DNA of 64,000 bases from Bettongia penicillata ogilbyi (GCA_023548195.1 JAJHZJ010000496.1:4174001-4238000); one strand, 5' to 3'. Counted from the stretch's first letter, positions 22,345 to 33,719 are shown. A program made the numbers and translations. The notes: a model not told the origin generated them from the letters alone.

Positions 22345-22590
22345 CTTATGTAGCATTTTAAAGTTTGGAAAATATTTCACAAATGTCTCGTTTCATTCTC
22401 ATAACCATCTCAGGAAGTAGATGCTATTATCATTACCTCTATTTTACAGATGAAGAAACTAAGGCACAGAGCTATTAAGAGACTTGTCTTGGGTGACACA
22501 GCTAATACATGGCTGAGGCAGAATTTAAACTTGTTTTCATGACTCTAGGCGCATACAGTGCACTGTACACTAAACCACCTAGGTTTATAT
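22345..22590 (-). mobile_element. MIR-like SINE
   Basis: 'tctattttacagatgaagaa actaaggcac', 'gacttgtcttgggtgacaca' and 'gcactgtacactaaaccacc' mark the complement of the SINE. Confidence 0.8.
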
Positions 22591-24390
22591 AAATCTATTA
22601 TCTCAGAATTTCATGGACACCATGAGAGGGTGAGGAAATATCTGAAACCTAATGAACAGACAGATTATAAAAGATGATTAGTAAACATGATAATTATACT
22701 AAGAAGAATCTTGACTAGCTTAACTAATGCCACCCTGTCCGTGAAAAATAGGAAGTCACCTAAATCACTTCATTCCAACCTATTATTTATTTGTATTCTG
22801 GGAATTTGTCAACCCACAAGGACTGAGAGTTGCAAATAAGAGCATGATACTTCCTTCAGTGAGCCATTGAAGCAACCTGCCTGTCTATTCAGGTAAAGAA
22901 TGAAATTCTCAATGGTATTTTCATCCACGGTGGTGATGAAGTTCAAGAAGAAACATTTCATTGAAGAAAGATGGCTTCCTTTGTATCACTTACAAAACAA
23001 AGTGTGTCACCAGATCCATGGGTAGAAGGAATCATTTCCAAAGGATGGAGAAAACTCCAGGCTCTTCTATAACAAAATCTCTCTGTGTAACTTCCCCAAG
23101 CACCATAAAAATACAAATATCAAGGGAGTAGCAGCAGTTTTTTGTTAGCTTGGTTTCTGTAACATGCAAAGAAAGTGTCCCCAAGGTACTATTGAGAGAG
23201 GACAACTCCCTACTCTAGGAAATGATGTGTCAAGGGGAAAAATATATTACATGATATATTTAAGGAAATAATGAAGAGTTAAGGAATTAGCCTAAACATT
23301 TAATGGTTGTAAGGATGAATCTAGAGTGGAGTAAGCCCCCCAATGTGACCCCTGAACTTCAGTTGAGGTCACAGTGCTGGCTGACAAGCAGCTGGAGGAA
23401 AAGCAATAAAGGAGACAAGGTTGGAGCTGAGACATCACTCAGGTAAGACTCAAGTTGAAGTCATTTGCACGTTCGATGCAGGCTCAGACACAGGGAGGTT
23501 TAATAGAGGTTACAATGAAATGGTTGGTGAATAAGTGGTATTGGATGATGTGCTGCAGAAGCGCCATATAATAAAAGTGTTGGGAATATATTTGTTGCAG
23601 ATATAACATCTCGACACATTAATTGTCCAAAAAACAAAATAAATACAGATTCTTTGAGATGTGCCCATGTAAACTGTTTTCACGCTCCACTTGGAGAAAA
23701 TAAAAAGTAAAATTAACAAGGTATTAAAAAAACATGGTTAGTTAGGTCATTTTGGGGCACAACAGCTTGTGAAAGAAGCTTCATGTATGACTTTTTTTTT
23801 GTTGCTTACAAGTTTTTATTTTAACCCTTCCGCATTTAGCCCAATAAATGCAGTACTTGGGGTTTGAAATGGGTTATAATTAATTCAAGTAATGAATGGA
23901 AAAAATTGTATCATCAGGCTACAGAAGGGATGATGAGGATCAATAATGAGGAGAGGAAGTGACTGCTGATGGACTGGTGATAGATACACAGCAAGTAGTA
24001 ACAGAAACTTTTTCAAGGGAAAACATAATGGCAGCTGGACTTGGTTTCCTTCACAGATGCCTACTACCTCAGTTGTAGAGCAGAGGGGACCCAGTTTCCT
24101 TCAAGACCATGTCAACATAGCACAACGGTGGGAAAAATCATGCCAAAATGAAAAGGCTTTAAGAAGGTCCCTGAGGTCATTTTGTTTGTTTCTTCGTCTT
24201 GCTCAACTACCTGACTGCTCTGGGTTATTTGGGCCACAGAAATATCTACCAGATTTTATGGGGACTGTGGTTTGTACTCTGTGGAGGAAATGCCCACACT
24301 AGCACAGATCCTTAAAGAATGGTACTCCATTTAGAATGAGTGGCATAGTGCTATAGGAGGATTAACGACGGCATACTGGGAATCAGGTCA
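22591..24390. other. Unique intron, no gene seen
   Basis: I found no exon with matching phase. Minus-frame 23510-23719 and plus-frame 24057-24302 have no recognisable features. Confidence 0.5.
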
Positions 24391-24394
24391 TTAT

Positions 24395-24500
24395 CTAGTC
24401 CAACACTCATTTTATTGAAGTCATACAAGTAATGACAGAGGATACGAACCCAGGTCCACTGATTCCAGAGTCAGAGCTCTCTTCACTGTACCACTGTACC
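24395..24500 (-). mobile_element. MIR-like fragment
   Basis: 'ggtcattatctagtccaaca' then 'gatacgaacccaggtccact' and 'cttcactgtaccac', complement of the SINE tail and head. Confidence 0.55.
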
Positions 24501-24935
24501 AATAGCACTAAGGACCCTCTGCCCAAAACACCTTTTGTCCTATCTCTCACCAAACATCCATCACCTCCTTCAAGAAAAATCCTCCAATTTACCTTCTTTA
24601 GGAAGATTTCCATAATTAATCAACTCAAATTCACTAATTCCTTAGGACTTTTGTGTTTGATATGTGCCACAACATTTTGCAGTTTTTACTCCGTGCTTTA
24701 TAATGGTTCCATATTTCTTACCTCAGTGCCAGTGAAACTACAAGGTTTCAGGAGAGCAGAAATCACAATCTTTATTTCTTTTATAAATTCCCCTCCATTC
24801 TCCTTCTACTCCAAACACTCTCAGCCTGAGTACAGTACTCTGAACATTAGGGCACACAACAGAAGGCAATTTCCTTGAGGATAGGGGCTGTTCTAATTTT
24901 GCCTACACACAGAAGGCACTTAATTAATGCCATTT
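24501..24935 (+). repeat. L2-like copy
   Basis: 'caatttaccttctttaggaa gatttcc' and the terminal 'ttgaggataggggctgttct ... gaaggcacttaattaatgcc' give the L2-type 3' end. The 148-codon frame (24432-24878) lies inside it and is not a gene. Confidence 0.65.
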
Positions 24936-25170
24936 AATAATAACAGTTGTCCTTTATATAGCACCCAACTATTATTCTCATCTGACCCTCACAACTACAG
25001 AAGGTAGATGTTATTATCTTCATTTTGCAGATGAGGAAAATATGTACATTGAGGTTAAGACACTTGCCCAAGGTTGAATAACTAGTAAATATCTGAGAGA
25101 CAGGATTTGAACTCATCTCTCTGTCTTCCATTCCAGCACTCTCTTCATGACTCCACCTAGAGGTCTCATA
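24936..25170 (-). mobile_element. MIR-like SINE
   Basis: 'ctcatctgaccctcacaact', 'cattttgcagatgaggaaaa' and 'acaggatttgaactcatctc' in reverse-SINE order. Confidence 0.75.
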
Positions 25171-25199
25171 AATAAATGCTTGCCGAATGAAAGACAATA

Positions 25200-27550
25200 T
25201 CTTTTAATTTAAAGTTGAGTCTTTATCATGGACATGGTGGATGTACTTGGAGCTGTAACTGACTCTGTTTAATTAGGAAAAATATCTTTTTGCCTTTTCC
25301 TGACCTGCCTTTATTAAAAAATTAAATTAAATTACATTAAATCCTTTTTAACAGATATGAATAGTTGAGTAAAATAAATTCTTTTATTTTTATTTTATTT
25401 GGCCATGTTCAAAAAATCTATTCTGAGTACATCACTTTTCTGTCATTCTACACTGTATAGGACTATACTTGAGGCTTGCTATGACTTGCCAGGGCTTACA
25501 CTGGCCTTGTGTAGCCTTCAAGTACCCCATCACCTATCCTCCAATGAGGTGCCAGAAGGCAACTTTAGTGGAGGGAACAGCTCAGTGCAGGTCTTGGATG
25601 CGGTAAGACTTAGTATATGATTTTTTGAGAACTGTTGTGCCACCCTCCCTCTTCCTACCCTGAAAGAAGAAAAAACAATCCTCTTGCAGTAAACACAGTA
25701 AGGAGCCTCTCCAAGCCTAAATGGGCTTATCCTTGGTCCTTAGACATGCAGCTAGTCCCTGGATCTGTTGCTTTCAGATTTTTAGATTCTTCTAATCCTT
25801 TGCTACCCTATAATAGTATTTGAATGGTCACCTTTATGCCATAATGGAATTAGGCTCCAAGAGAGGCAGGGTGGTGTTGACCTGTTTTGGAAAACTTTTT
25901 GGAGCCAAAGTCATTTGCTGGCCTTTGATGGAACATAGTGCTCAACTTGTGTTTTATATTCCTCTGTTGGAAATCACATTGCAATAATGTCTATTCCCAT
26001 ATAATTGATAGAGGAAGGACCGAGAAATGAGTGGGTTTATTGGAGAGAAGAAAATTGAAAGCAGGAGCAGTCAATTTAAAATATTTCCTATTAGATGATG
26101 GCTTTATGTAGCCCAAACTTGACTTCCTTTCAAATAAGGAAAAGCTGGAGATATATCATGGACTTAATATTTATAATGACAGGTTTCCAGCAAGTTGATT
26201 AGATCTTCAGGGTGACTATAGTATGGATTAGGAGGGTCATGTTGTTGAGATAGTTGTATGTTTATCTTCATTTGCATAACTTAATATCAAAATAATAATG
26301 CCTATAAAATATGAATGACTGGAGTCAGTTATTGCATTAACCAGAGCACTGGCTCTGCCTGTGTCTGGTCCTCTGATTGATGCTCAAATTTTAATTAGTT
26401 CTATTTCAACACTTTTTAGGCATTCCCACCAAAGAATATCACCAAAATGAATAGTTGTATAAGTTCTAGATGGTTTTCTCTGTAAAAAAAAGTTTATGAA
26501 CCTATACTGCGCGCAGCATACTGTATTCTTGAGGTTTAGCAGCACTGGCAATAAATGCAAACATCTAAAGGCAATTTATAACCTTCTTGCAAGAAAAAAA
26601 CATTTAAATAATAAGTCAAACACTTGGCCTCAGGATGGCTGAATGTCTAAGAGTTTTCATAAATAGGCTGCTGAGGACTTTGGTCATTCCTTTAGTCAAT
26701 TGGCTTTCTGACTGTATGGGCTGATCGGTTCGTAGGTTATATCCTATTGCTAATGAGGCTCAGGTCATTAGTTCAATCCTTATGTGGGCCAGTTGGCTAG
26801 ATCTATTCCCTGGCAATAAATTGTGCTCATAATTTTAAAAGTTCATGATATTGATCAAAAGGAGAGTTTACATGTCTCAGTGTAAAACAATCTAAGCAAA
26901 TCAATCTCCATCCCTGGAAAAGACATCAAGGTATCTTATTTTAGAGGGAGGGATTATGGCATACTTTTGTTTTTCAAGGAGAGCATGTTATAGAGAGAAA
27001 GGGAGAGAGGTTGAAGAAGTGTTTTAAACATACATTTCTCAAACCAATTCCTAGCTAACCACATTTTTTGAGATCACAAGTTTTTGTGATACCAAAAAAG
27101 AATTATGCACAGCATTCCAAAAATAAAATGGAGAGCAGTGAGATGATACTGTGGGCAAAAAAATTTCCATTCTTCTCATGGACAAGAGAATGTGTAGAAG
27201 GAATGATATTCTTAATGAGGTCATTGTAAATGGCCAATTCAGTCATAGTTAATGGAACCATGTTGAAACCATTCCTTGTCACTTAGAAATGAAACAAGGC
27301 TTCAAGGCAAGTTAAATTTTATTCAGTCCTCTTTTATGACACAGAGCACACGTGAAAGTTCACATGGAAGAGCATATATAGTTCTCTCCATAATGACATG
27401 TTTTTAAAAGTCTATGATCCTGGACTAAGATGTCTAAGAGAGGAAAGAATGACAAAAGCCTGAAAAAAATATGGACAATATTTTTACTCAGATAGGTATT
27501 TTAGTAGACCTTGATAACTATCAACTTCTATGTCTACTTTTTCTTCTTTC
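25200..27550. other. Unique intron DNA
   Basis: Apart from the tRNA-like segment at 26.72 kb, nothing recognisable. 26500-26560 holds a small CpG cluster ('actgcgcgcagcata'). Confidence 0.45.
26718..26791 (+). pseudogene. tRNA-Ile-like sequence
   Basis: A 73-74-bp stretch has a GGGC start and a GGGCCA end. The central 'TTGCTAATGAGGC' resembles the tRNA-Ile(AAT) anticodon arm, and 'TAGTTCAATCC' is a degenerate B box/T-arm. The D-arm is poorly preserved ('ctgatcggttcgtaggttat'). No functional tRNA is expected; a tRNA pseudogene or isolated SINE head fits. Confidence 0.4.
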
Positions 27551-27554
27551 ATAA

Positions 27555-27672
27555 TTTCATTCAATTCAGCAAACATTTATTAAGCACTGGCTATGTATAA
27601 GACATTGTGCTAGGCTTTGAAAACAAGACAAAAATGGTCACAGTCCCTGTCCAAAAGGAGCCTGTGTTCCTT
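27555..27672 (-). repeat. L2-like 3' end
   Basis: 'tcagcaaacatttattaagc actggctatgtataagacat tgtgctagg' is the complement of the L2-type terminus. Confidence 0.7.
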
Positions 27673-27703
27673 TTTTCATATTTATTCCTCTGTTGGAAAT
27701 CAC

Positions 27704-27716
27704 AAGAATGATCTAA
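27704..27716 (+). repeat. Left target-site duplication of the 7SL pseudogene
   Basis: AAGAATGATCTAA, matched at 28015-28027 with one difference. Confidence 0.75.
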
Positions 27717-27718
27717 AA

Positions 27719-28016
27719 GCCATGTGATGTGGTACATGCTTGTTACTTCCTCCTACCAGAGAGGTTGATGCTGGTGGGATCTCATGAACCGGGGCATTCT
27801 GAGTTGTAGTGGGCTGTTTGGATTCAGCATTAATTAACATAGTGAGCACTCCACAAACAGGGAGCCACCAGATTTCTTAAGGAGAAGTGAATTTCCTCAA
27901 GTTGGAAATGAAACAGTCAAAGATCTCATGAAGATCAGAGTGGAACTGAGTCCATGAGTAGCCTTGCACTGTCAGCCTCGATGAGATAGGCATACTCGGA
28001 CTTCAGGAAAAAAAAA
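27719..28016 (+). pseudogene. Retroposed 7SL (SRP) RNA pseudogene
   Basis: About 290 bp can be followed along 7SL RNA from the 5' Alu domain to the 3' end. Markers in order are a decayed 'gccgggcgcg' start, the 'tgatgctggtgggatctcat' region, 'ttctgagttgtagtgggctg', 'cagcattaattaacatagtg', 'gggagccaccagatttctta aggag', and 'tagccttgcactgtcagcct'. It ends in an A-run. Near-identical flanks AAGAATGATCTAA (27704) and AAGAATTATCTAA (28015) look like target-site duplications, so it was inserted by L1-type retrotransposition. 7SL is the RNA scaffold of the signal recognition particle. This copy carries dozens of substitutions and is not expected to function. Confidence 0.82.
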
Positions 28017-28027
28017 GAATTATCTAA
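28015..28027 (+). repeat. Right target-site duplication of the 7SL pseudogene
   Basis: AAGAATTATCTAA, directly after the A-run. The first two A's may belong to either the tail or the duplication. Confidence 0.75.
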
Positions 28028-28214
28028 GCACACAATAAGGGTATTATTGGTGAAGATAAGAGAAAGGGAGAGAGTGACTTTTGCTAATAGTATTCCACAG
28101 TCATATAATTGGCTGAAACCCTTCAGTATCTGCTATTTCTTGATTGAAAAAAAAATTTCACTCAATAGGGCAAAACACTGTCTTACTGGGTCTCCTTCAA
28201 CAAAGACGTGCATA

Positions 28215-28233
28215 AATATATATATATATATAT

Positions 28234-28309
<76 letters not shown>
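28215..28309 (+). repeat. (AT)n followed by (GA)n microsatellite
   Basis: About 22 bp of AT then 72 bp of GA. The surrounding Arg-Glu and Ser-Leu frames are artefacts. Confidence 0.97.
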
Positions 28310-28312
<3 letters not shown>

Positions 28313-29260
28313 GCACAAAATTCCTGGATGAATGTAAGCACAGAGACAACTCTGTCCAATGATCTTCTGATTATTTATGTCAAGCAAAGTTTAAAAGAGA
28401 GATGATGTTCACCAGAGAAATTTACCATGGTCATAGAATATGCCCTACTTAAGGTTCAAGTGGAAGAGGGATTCCCTATGGGAATAGCTGTGGCTCTTCA
28501 GATGATCATGGTCATCCATGGTATCATGGAATTGCATCAAGTCCCAGTACATTACTGGATGTCCTCAAAGACATAGCTAATAATCTATAAAGGAAAAAAA
28601 CTAAATAGATAAATAATGATCACTGCTCAAATTGTAACATAAAGATGGATGGCCAGCCCAATGAATTGGTATATTAGTACATATTTCCTTGATAGGTACT
28701 GAAGAGGGACAGTGAGTTGGGCTGAAACTTGAATGGAAGGATGAGAGGATGCTCAACTGCACTGTATCAATTATGTAATGGGTTCGAGCTATGCCGTGGT
28801 GAAAACTTCCATTTTCAAAGCATAAATGTTCTCCTGGTGAGTCTGTGTGGTTATGAATCCTGAAATATGCCAAAGAATCAGTTCCATGGGATCCAGAGAG
28901 ACTAATATTAATCATAACAAGAATTTCAATAGCACTTTAAGGTATGCAAAACACTTTCTTATATGTTAGCTCATGGTGAGCACAAGTAGGATTCAACACA
29001 TTCCTGATAATGACCTCAACACAAGAAGGGGAAGAACAAGAAATATCAGTAAGGAAATGTATGACTGAGAAAGGAAGCAGACTAGTTTAGGTGAAGAGAA
29101 GAGGGGATAGCAGATGGAATGACTGACCACAAACTTCCCTGGAACCTGGGATATCTAGAAAGACCTTGGGAGGAAGGTCTTCATCCAGTACAATGGGTAG
29201 AGATGTCATGGCCAAGGATCCTATAGGATGAGAAAGTTCTAAGTAGGGGTTATAAGCTGT
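28310..29260. other. Unique intron DNA
   Basis: A 104-codon minus frame (28915-28601) is present but has no splice context or recognised motif. No repeat named. Confidence 0.45.
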
Positions 29261-29264
29261 ACTG

Positions 29265-29412
29265 GTGGTAGAATGGTAAAGAGTCACACATCTGCTTAAA
29301 GGTCCTGGGTTCAAGTCTCAACTCTGACTCTTACTAGATGACCTTGGGTAAGTAATCGCCTTGGATCTCAGTTTCCTCACCTTCCACCTCTGAATTTATG
29401 ATCCTATGGAGT
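29265..29412 (+). mobile_element. MIR-like SINE fragment
   Basis: 'gtcctgggttcaagtctcaa', 'atgaccttgggtaagtaatc', 'tctcagtttcctcaccttcc'. Confidence 0.7.
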
Positions 29413-29609
29413 TTTCCAGAAACTGTTTCTCACAGGCAAAATTATGGGAGATAATGGAATTTTATGTTGGGTCAGCAAAGTATGACTGAGAATCAATCTG
29501 TTGGGATATTAAAGTGTAACTAAAGACCCTGTCAATTGTATTATATCTATGCTTCTTATGTGACTGCACTATGATGCAAAGCATCATTTTAAGAAGTCAG
29601 AGTTTATGC

Positions 29610-29755
29610 TGGAAGCTGATGGTGCAATGGATCAAGTACTGGTTCCATGATTGGAAAGATTTGAGTTCAAATCTGGCCTCATATAGTTGTATGACCCTGG
29701 GTAAATCACTTAACCTCTGTTTGCCTCAGTTTCCTCAACTGTAAAATGTGTTAAA
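29610..29755 (+). mobile_element. tRNA-type SINE fragment
   Basis: 'gagttcaaatctggcctcat', 'tgaccctgggtaaatcactt', 'gcctcagtttcctcaactgt'. Confidence 0.75.
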
Positions 29756-30200
29756 TGCTGGAGACACAAAGATGGAACAGTTCCTACCCTGAAGAATTTC
29801 CCATTCTATGGAATGGGTTACAATATGCCCTTATTTAGCTATATACATGATTTATACAAAATTAACTTTTTTTTTTCAGGGTGTGGGAAGGATATAGGAT
29901 CAGGAAAGAAAGTGGTGTTAGAGTTGAACCTTTATTGAAACAACAAACTCTAGAAGGCAGAAGTGAGGATTAAATCCATTTCACAAATAAAGGACCATCT
30001 GTGCAAGGATGTGGAGATGGGAGATTGAGTGTTGTTTATGAGGTAGAGTAAGAAGGATCATTTGGCTGCACCTGAGAGACTTTGTATGTAGGTAGGGGGT
30101 GACTGAGAAAAGGAGCTGAGAGACTTGGAGAACTCATGAGACTGGATGAGGGAACAGTACTGCTACAGAACCAGATAAACTGGGTGGGAGGACTATTTTT
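29756..30200 (-). repeat. L2-like marsupial repeat
   Basis: 'gctggagacacaaagatgga acagttcctaccctg' and G/A-rich internal parts match the family at 34.5 kb. Confidence 0.55.
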
Positions 30201-30765
30201 TTTAAAGCACCCTATTCCTGAGTTGTTTAACTTAAAATACAAAGACCAGAGGGTTTAGGACTTTTTCAAAAGCCCAGAGATGTTATTCAGAAGAGTAGAT
30301 GTTAAATCTGTTTCAGAAGATGAGCAGATGTTAAATTTTTTGGGTGACTCTCAAAGTTCCATTTTGGCTTCAGTGTGACACAGTATTCTCAAAACTCTAT
30401 TGCTAAAGTCCATTAGCCAAGAAGTTGGCACCTGGACTTGGTGACAAACAGGGTGCCCAACATCCGAGGAGCCACAGGTCTTCTCCAAGTTTGGAGATGT
30501 TTGGGACCAGAAGCCTGGTGACTGGGTGATGAAATTTTTTTGGCCAAGGAAACTCATGAAGACAACTCTGAAAGACAGAAGAGGAGCAAGGTGAGAGTTC
30601 CCTAAGAAGGCAAGAACATCAAATCTGTGACTGCATACAACAGCCCAAGAAAAGAAATCCTGAGTCATTCAACCTTCAAACTCTCGAAAGTGGGGACATC
30701 AGTAGCTTGTAGGGTGCATTAATAAGACATTTCTTTGCTATTCTCTCAGTGCAACAATTTAAAAG
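30201..30765. other. Unassigned sequence
   Basis: The minus-strand 105-codon frame here gives no recognisable protein. It may be an old repeat but I could not name it. Confidence 0.4.
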
Positions 30766-30769
30766 CTGT

Positions 30770-30950
30770 GAAATAGTCTAGGCTGTTTTCATAGATCACA
30801 TATTTCCTACTGGAAGGGATTTTATAAATTATCAGGCTAGACCTTATCCTTTTACAGAGAAGTGATGTGATTTTCTGAGGGTCACATAGTCAATGGTGGC
30901 ATTCAAACCCAAGTTTTCCTTACTCTATCCACTGCAGAATACTGTCTTTA
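30770..30950 (-). mobile_element. MIR-like fragment
   Basis: 'ttatccttttacagagaagt', 'gggtcacatagtcaatggtg' and 'ttactctatccactgcagaa' in reverse order. Confidence 0.65.
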
Positions 30951-31254
30951 AAACACAAAACAACAAAAAAAACAAACCAACCACTAAAGAAAACCAGCAT
31001 CTATTTCCCTTGATCACAGAGTGGGATTAGATAATTTACTTTCAGGTTATATGAAGATAAACGGACAAGTTTTAAAAGTGGCCTCCAATTCATCAGGACC
31101 ATATGGAAGCATTGGCCTGAAAAACCATCTAATTCCCCATGCAGGTAACGAGATGGTTAGGTTGTAATAGACCGATAAATGAAATAGTGCAAACATTGTG
31201 CTTGCTAAAATTTTGTTATTGTTTTGAAATGAGAAATTCATGGCAATCTGGGAT

Positions 31255-31500
31255 TAGATAGGAGGAGAGCACCAATATAAGGGCTCCTTAAGCTTTCTGT
31301 TAATATAATAAATGCTAGCAACTGCAAAGCATACATTTGTAATCTTTGAAAATGTAAAATAAATAAAATCATTAGCTAAAACCGGCTTTGTTTAATAAAT
31401 GGGATTTGCAAAGAGAGGCTTCTGAAATCCACTTGGGGAACACATGAAACATCTTTCTTCTGTCTGGGGGCTTCATACTGTTTTGCCTTTGGGCTCAGAG
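31255..31500. other. Unique intron DNA downstream of exon C
   Basis: Repeat-free, AT-rich sequence directly bordering exon C. No second exon seen. Confidence 0.4.
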
Positions 31501-31521
31501 AGAGCCGACTCATATACCTAC

Positions 31522-31632
31522 GTTTAATTTAGTGCTTCGGATGACATCCAGTATTGGCAAGATCCTCTTCCCCATGGTCTCCATGTGTCTCGTAGCGTCT
31601 TCCCTGGTCAGCGGGCTGAACGGGGTTTTGTG
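31522..31632 (-). CDS. Exon C of the unidentified minus-strand gene
   Basis: The 111-bp exon (37 codons) reads HKTPFSPLTREDATRHMETM then GKRILPILDVIRSTKLN, and ends at TTAAAC|GTAGGT. The acceptor is the second AG of TTTTTAGAG|CAC. That choice starts in phase 0, as required after exon B, and leaves phase 0 for exon D. Using the first AG, two bases upstream, would shift the frame. The other two frames contain stops, and the exon is richer in CpG than its surroundings. The peptide has a basic start and an amphipathic helix (MGKRILPILDVIRS). I do not recognise the family. Confidence 0.7.
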
Positions 31633-31739
31633 CTCTAAAAATTGTAACAATAAACTTTTATGCTGTTTTCTATCCCTTCCATTACAAAGTACTTTCTTTC
31701 CTTTTTACCAGACTATAAAAAAAATACCTTAATATTAAT

Positions 31740-31995
31740 AGATATGAAATCTTTACTAGTGAATCTCGTCACATTCCTGCTCCCCGTGCACAGCAGGAGG
31801 AGAGTTAGAGGAAATGCCGTCCTTTGGAGAAGTGCCATCTATGCATTTTGGCTCCCCCACCATGAATGAAAGAGCCAACAGACAGTTATATAATAAGTCC
31901 CATTTCAGTGTGGAATGGGCTCTTACGGAGTTTTGGGAAAAGGTTGTTATAAATTCATCTGATGCTTCTCCTTCCCAGACGTTACTCAAATAAGC
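31740..31995. promoter_or_regulatory. Candidate conserved block upstream of exon C
   Basis: Unique sequence with retained CpG ('gaatctcgtcacattcctgc', 'ctccccgtgcacagc', 'gaaatgccgtcctttgg', 'ctcttacggag', 'cccagacgttac') about 110 bp from the acceptor. The minus-strand frame over it ends without a splice site that fits. Function is inferred only. Confidence 0.35.
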
Positions 31996-32094
31996 AGATA
32001 CCAGTTAATGATTTCCAGTGTCCCTTCAGATTCATTTGTTTGCTTAAAACTTTTGAGATCCAAAGCCCAAGGAGTTAGAGGTCCATGAAAAGGA

Positions 32095-32245
32095 TGCAAG
32101 AAAACTCAAGAGGATCTTGCTACTTACAGCCTGTGTAACTATGGACAAGAGATTTTACTTTGTCTGGGCCTCAGTTTCCTCTTACATAAAATGAGGGAGT
32201 TGGATTAGGTGGCCTCTCAGCTTCCTAGTTCTAAATTCCAGGGGG
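32095..32245 (+). mobile_element. MIR-like SINE fragment
   Basis: 'gcctgtgtaactatggacaa gagattttac', 'gcctcagtttcctcttacat', 'ggattaggtggcctctcagc'. Confidence 0.7.
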
Positions 32246-32277
32246 AAGCGAAGGGTTAAAGATAAGATTTTTTTTTT

Positions 32278-32530
32278 CATAGGCAGCTGGGTTGTGCAGT
32301 GGTTAGAGCATTGAGCCTGGCATGAGGAGGATCAGAGTTAAAATCCTGCCTTGGACATTATTAGCTGTGTGACCCTGGGCAAGTCACTTAACCACTGTCT
32401 GCCTCAGTTTCTTTATATGTAAAATAGGGATGATAATAGTGCCTGCCTCCCAGGTGAAGATGAAGTGAGATATTTGTGAAGTACTTTGCAAAAATGCTAT
32501 GACATATAATACTAGTGGTTATTATTATTT
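32278..32530 (+). mobile_element. tRNA-type SINE, near full length
   Basis: 'aggcagctgggttgtgcagt ggttagagca' head, 'gtgtgaccctgggcaagtca', 'gtgcctgcctcccaggtgaa', 'gtgaagtactttgcaaaaat'. Confidence 0.85.
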
Positions 32531-32664
32531 TTTGGCTCTATGAGGTTTTCCTCCTTTCCTTCAATTTTTTTAAAACATCAACTAGAATACTAACTGTCAT
32601 TGTTCTGAGTAGAGACAGATGTCCCAGTCCCTTCCAATTCCAAATCTACAATCCTATGTATAAT

Positions 32665-32875
32665 CAAGGCTGACATTTACATAGGGATTTAAGGTTTACA
32701 AAAATACATGACGACCATCTTCTTACTTCACTTAGAACAACCCTGTAGGATCAGGACTATTTTTGATTCTCATTTTACAGATGATGAAAATGAGGTCCAG
32801 AGAGGTTGTAACATGGTTGTTTAGTCAGAGGGCATTTCAGGGCTACTTGACTTAATGTCTAGCTCTTGAGGACAT
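32665..32875 (-). mobile_element. MIR-like SINE
   Basis: 'tctcattttacagatgatga aaatgaggtcca', preceded by 'acatttacatagggatttaa', reverse orientation. Confidence 0.7.
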
Positions 32876-33715
32876 GAGGCTATTTTACAAAATGTATTTT
32901 TATATTACTGTGAATTCCTAAAATATCCAGCCTTGAGGCATTGTGATGGGGTAGGAGAAGGAATGGAAGTCTAGGGCCTTGTTGGATATCAGGAAATGAA
33001 ATTCTCGTTGTTGGCATTCAACAGAGTAGACAACCAAGAACAGGTGAGAGCAATATTGGAAGAAAATTCCAATGTTTATTGATTTACCTGTAAATGTGGG
33101 CAGCTTCCTACTTGACATTTTTTCCAAAAATTTTCCATCTTCTTTGTTTTTGAATCCAAGTGTCAACAAATACTGTTGGGGAGGGAATGATGACCAGTCA
33201 ACTGTCTGAGGCAGCACATGAAGGCCTTGAAGGTCTGTAAAAATATGATGTGTTAAAATGTTAAATGGGGGCCAGTTATCCCAAGCAATATTTTAATACT
33301 ATGCTGAAATTTAAAGCACGTAAATATTTTGATAATTTTCAGTATTTAGAGTAATTCAATACTATAATGTAATACTACAAAGCAGCATAAAATATTTATA
33401 ACTATATTTCGACGTAATTGGTTTTCTTTGTAATTGTATGTATTCTACTTCATACACTAAAAAAAATTATTCTGAGAAAGGGCCCATAGGTTTTATTAGA
33501 CCTCTCAAGGGATCCATGACATAGAAAAGGTTAAGGACTCCAACTATAAACCTGGTAAATATTGTGAATTGTTAAGATTATGAATCAGACTTAACATTTT
33601 GCTTGTGACTGATTTCATGAAAATTTGATTTTTTTTGCCCATAGTTTAAGTCTGAAAGTCAGCATGGTACAGTGGATAGAAAAGCCTAGGTTTCAGGCCT
33701 CTCTTTGACATTACC
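32876..33715. other. Unique AT-rich intron
   Basis: No exon found; the minus frame 32918-33217 lacks splice support. A short SINE-like remnant lies at 33655-33690 ('agcatggtacagtggataga'). Confidence 0.45.
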
Positions 33716-33719
33716 TTCT

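Noticed and set aside
24432..24878. 148-codon plus-strand frame
   Set aside because: Falls within an L2-like repeat and a SINE tail, with no recognised protein features.
28601..28915. 104-codon minus-strand frame
   Set aside because: Read through in full, it shows no known motif, splice sites or neighbouring exons in phase.
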